Shown one piece after another: positions 60,600-64,000 of a stretch of 64,000 nucleotides of DNA. Both the position numbers and the translations under genes were made by a program. The stretch covers positions 782,556-846,555 of the forward strand of contig NC_069125.1 of NCBI RefSeq assembly GCF_026914265.1. Reading direction: 5' to 3'. Source of the stretch: Mya arenaria. Its lineage: Eukaryota; Mollusca; Bivalvia; Myida; Myidae. Each line of letters starts with the position of its first letter. Position 1 is the stretch's first letter. The notes beneath the pieces are model-generated. The model was not told the origin of the DNA. It saw only the letters and a program-made list of their open reading frames with translations, and did not search any database.

Positions 60600-62862
60600 T
60601 CACGATTTCACAAATGTCCGTATACATGTCTGGCCGCCTCCAGTCAGGATCTGAAAGAGAAAGAGAAAGAGTCAGAAAACCATTTTCACAATTTGTTTTT
60701 ATCGATCGAAAATGGGCGAATTTCCACCAGGCCTTGTTAATGTTTGAAATTGTGAGATAAAAGTGACGTTATAACCCACTCTCCTGTCCAAATCAAACTT
60801 CGGCATGCACAAGTCTTCGGCATGATTTGAACGACGACGTTTCCGAAATGGCGTAACGCTTCCTTTTCTGATTTTTTTTCAATTTGTTTTGTTTTGCCTC
60901 CTTAATGCCTTAAATCGTCAAATAAAAATGACAATATAACCCACTCTGCCGTCCACAAATCAAACGTCAGCATGCACAAATCTCAGGCAGTATTTGATCA
61001 ACATCGTTTCCGAAATCCGTTATCCTTTTTAGGCATTATTTAAGAAAAGAAAACATGTGTCAAAACAAGTCGTGTGTTATTAGCATTGTGTCATTCTTTG
61101 TCGTTAAAACTCGATAGGCAGTTGTTAATAAGCGGCGCGAAATGAATAAAGTATCAGTGACATGCCATAATGTGTTAAGAATATTTTCAGCAATGCAATG
61201 ATGAATTGCGAGATTCGTACCCTATGATTTCAGGACGGCAAATTGAACATTCTTGAAAACCTTTCCTGATTATATGCGGGCAATTACATCAGTTTGATTT
61301 TTTAAATACGACGTCATGGCGACATATCTTTAACTTCCCCCAGAATATGAAGCGTCTTTTGAACTTGCCGCAGCTCGTAGCAAGTGCCACATGGATATCA
61401 TAATTAATTTGATGCGATTAAGATACATGGAAAATATGCGATCACAATTAAGCCATATGATCAAGTATGATAAATGATAAAAATAGCATTTAATGAAAAT
61501 ATATGCTGAACTCTATTTGTTGTGTTGAAATATCAAGCAACGAATATCGTTCAAAAGTTCAAAAGTAATGCAGTTCGCCATACCAATAAGGACTGTTTAC
61601 AGCATCATATATTGCATGAGTTGCGTTTAAATTGCACAGCTGTATTGTCACTTTTAATTTAAAAACGCATATAAACCCAGTTTACTAAAAGTAAAAAAGG
61701 TGTAATCACACGCCATTGTCATTGTAATGAACCGTTCGATCCGGAAAATGATAACTTTGAGCATAAATCATTATAACATAAAAACATACTGGTTGTGCAT
61801 GTTTTTCGCGTATATTAAGAGCGTTTGACATGCAGATAGAATGTAAATTTTGATGGAAATCAGAGGATAACGTATGACTTATCACAGACTGTAATTCAAT
61901 CTAAATAATTTGATCATGTGGAGATGGTGCTATAATTGATATTGCAGCTTATATTGTTGTATCAAACATGAAAAAAGTTGTTATGGAATCTAAGCCTTCT
62001 GAACAATCTAGATCGATTATTTATTGCAATTATAACATTTCTGTTTCAATTCGTCCATGAAAGCCAGCTTTTAACATCAAAATAGACATTACTTTTTGTT
62101 TGGCATTCCATTAATATTAACTCCTGTCACATGATAACCAAATAGATGTAACGTCATACCATTGTGAGCGTGTCTCCAGAGCCCTGTCGCACATGCTGAC
62201 ATTCGAAACCATCTCCGGACTGCTTCTCTACCAGTTTGTCCCGGTCAACCGAAAACACCACCTTTTTCAAATAATGGTTAAACAGACAAACGATTGTTAT
62301 TTAAATAAACTAGCAAAGACATTGATTATTTACAATGATATAGGAAATTATGCAATGCAAAGCTGTTCTATGGAAATAGTGTGCTGCATCTGACATTTTG
62401 GCTTGTAAATATGAACTTCTTCTATAATATACAACGACACTAAACTTGGCAATTAAGTCTCTCAAGACATGACCGTTGATTCACATGGTAAAGTATAATT
62501 CATTTATCACTTAAATTTAATGCTATTAATCTTGTTATTATTTGTTTTTAACACCAACAACAAATAAAAATGTTGTCTTCACTTAATACAGAAGTTGTCA
62601 CTTAGTCCAATCTTCTTAGACTGCCATTCGTTATTATGCATTCATGACCAAGCAAACCAAGACTAGACACGTAACAGTCAGTTCATACTTTCACTTTTCG
62701 TCCATCAAGCGTGATTGAGTCAATAGCCTCTCCTAGTATGAAGGTCAGAGACTTTGCGCCCATCACGGTTGTCGACGTCATCGTCTGCCGAGAACTCCTG
62801 GGTCATTCCGGAACCGTCGGACAGATACTTGTGAGCATCCGCTCGTTTATCGTCACCTACAC
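60600..62862 (-). pseudogene. FABP copy, type 1, unit 4: exon 2 frameshifted
   Basis: Exon 2 62862-62689 (174 nt), exon 3 62261-62160 and exon 4 60650-60600. Exon 2 begins normally (GVGDDKRADAHKYLSDGSGM, then QEFSADD). It then shifts frame through a 14-bp deletion bounded by CGTC repeats, and runs to stops. Exon 3 is open, with VVFSVDRDKLVEKQSGDGFE, and has a substitute acceptor aaaaag where ctac has been lost. Exon 4 is the same as in unit 2. Exon 1 would lie beyond the window. Splice donors are normal. Confidence 0.8.
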
Positions 62863-64000
62863 CTAAAGAGAGAGCACGGAGAATAACGTGTGGATGTGCG
62901 CTCACTTATCGCCTAATACACCTTAAGGGAAACACAGGACATTATATTCAATATGATGCTTGTCTAGTTGTCCCCTATCGCTCGAACAGATACTTATTGG
63001 TGTCAGCTCGCATATCTTTCGGCACACATTTAGCGAAATTAATACGTGAAGTATATTTTCTCTTGATCTGTATAATGTTGCCGGACTTGTACATAGAGGT
63101 CAACCCCGACCAGAAACATTAGGGGGCCTGTGGAGAAGCAGTTAACTTGCCACGTTCTGAGCGTCGACTCGCCAATTATGCCATCTAATGCGGCTTAAAT
63201 GAAACGCAGCGAAAGAGGGGTCGTTCTCTTTTGGTGCGAAAATCCTATATGAAACATTAATAACTATATTCTCTATAGTGTCAATACATTATTCTCAAAA
63301 CCTATTAATTTGGTTGGTGTGTGTTTAATAAATCAATCTATTTAAGATACTTATAGCAAGAAATTATCGTATTTGTACCTCCCAGGTGTTTATTATTCAA
63401 TATTGCAACAGATCTCCAGAATGTCCCCCTAAAACAAATTCACTTTACCCAAGTTGCCCCAAACACAAAAAATTGCTTAGCACGTGCGATTTACAATTCG
63501 CCCTGAGCGTTTATAAATTCCAAGTCACTCCCAAATGCTTTACAGAATAAAAATAAAGGTTTTTGTTAGAGGGAAAGAATAAATGGGCTTCAAATAATAA
63601 CATTTGCGAATAATAGCAATAAAAGCAGAAATGATTCTCAAAATGGATCATTATACGAAACAATGAAAGTGTATTAATAATAGTTGAGAAAAATAAACTA
63701 AACGTCTGTGGAACATAATTACAAACTCAAATTCTTCTTTTCGGTTGCCAAGGGAATGGGTTTCTTGATTAGCAATTAGTATCACCCTTGGTTTTAGTAA
63801 ACAGTTTCAATTAGCTTCGGTTATTGAGTAGATGTAAAAATACTAACTCCAGAAATGCCTTTTCAAAAGTATTCTAATATTGCCAGAATGCCTATTCTGT
63901 TGTTAGTTTATACAGATTTATTTTAGCTCGATAACTGAATGCTGATATGAACCAATTTCGAGTCCATTTACAAGGCAGACACCAGAACTGGCGTCCTTTT
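62863..64000. repeat. Intron 1 sequence of unit 4
   Basis: Exon 2-end-like repeats occur near 62895-62930, 62988-63030 and 63155-63200, and the E-box module at 63481. From about 63600 the text is nearly the same as 40625-41030 in unit 2. No exon is seen before the window ends. Confidence 0.45.

Larger units (their letters stand above)
55100..64000. repeat. Tandem segmental duplication, unit 4 (cut by window end)
   Basis: Colinear and by eye nearly identical over long stretches with 32.2-41.1 kb of unit 2. It lacks the MITE and the 33.6-kb R1 copy and keeps about 460 bp (59512-59970) and 620 bp that unit 2 lacks. It ends inside intron 1 of its type 1 copy, so its first exon, if any, lies beyond 64000. 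Confidence 0.8.

Overview
This window looks like AT-rich, intron-rich metazoan DNA, most likely from a mollusc and probably a bivalve. The evidence is the presence of 5'-truncated LINEs, tRNA-derived SINEs, a palindromic MITE and interspersed repeats that I associate from memory with bivalve genomes, plus GT-AG introns of 0.4-3.6 kb. There is no prokaryotic gene organisation, and most open frames of 60-100 codons are noise. The species call is inference only.

The coding theme is one family: the intracellular fatty-acid-binding protein (FABP/CRABP, calycin fold). All copies lie on the minus strand, in a heavily duplicated and mostly decayed tandem array. Only one copy is complete in all four exons (28060 down to 22292). 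It encodes 136 residues, matches the FABP signature in exon 1, and has the family's usual exon 3 (102 nt) and exon 4 coding part (51 nt). A TATA box lies about 190 nt upstream of its ATG.

Layout. About 1-13.2 kb is a decayed array with a higher-order unit of about 5.3 kb; it keeps only two relic exon 3 sequences, at 2.6 and 8.0 kb. At 13.2-16.9 kb there is a LINE tail and a copy with a nonsense exon 2. From about 16.4 kb four large tandem units follow: unit 1 (about 16.4-28.06 kb), unit 2 (31.41-44.88 kb), unit 3 (44.88-55.10 kb) and unit 4 (55.10 kb to beyond the window). Each unit carries a dead 'type 2' FABP relic at its low-coordinate side and a better-preserved 'type 1' FABP at its high-coordinate side. 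Units 2 and 4 are the most alike. The stretch 28.1-31.4 kb is unique to this place. It holds the promoter of the complete gene, a (TAA)n microsatellite, eight 122-bp satellite repeats and a GC-richer unidentified segment.

The type 1 copies decay in different ways. Unit 3 keeps clean exons 2-4 but no exon 1. Unit 4 has a 14-bp frameshifting deletion in exon 2. Unit 2 shares that deletion, has an extra 1-bp loss that reopens the frame, and has lost the AG acceptor of exon 3. Because the units are paralogous, several transposon insertions can be compared with an unoccupied site in a sister unit. The MITE at 32593-32950 with TTAA flanks and the LINE at 42534-44613 with an 8-bp duplication are the clearest.
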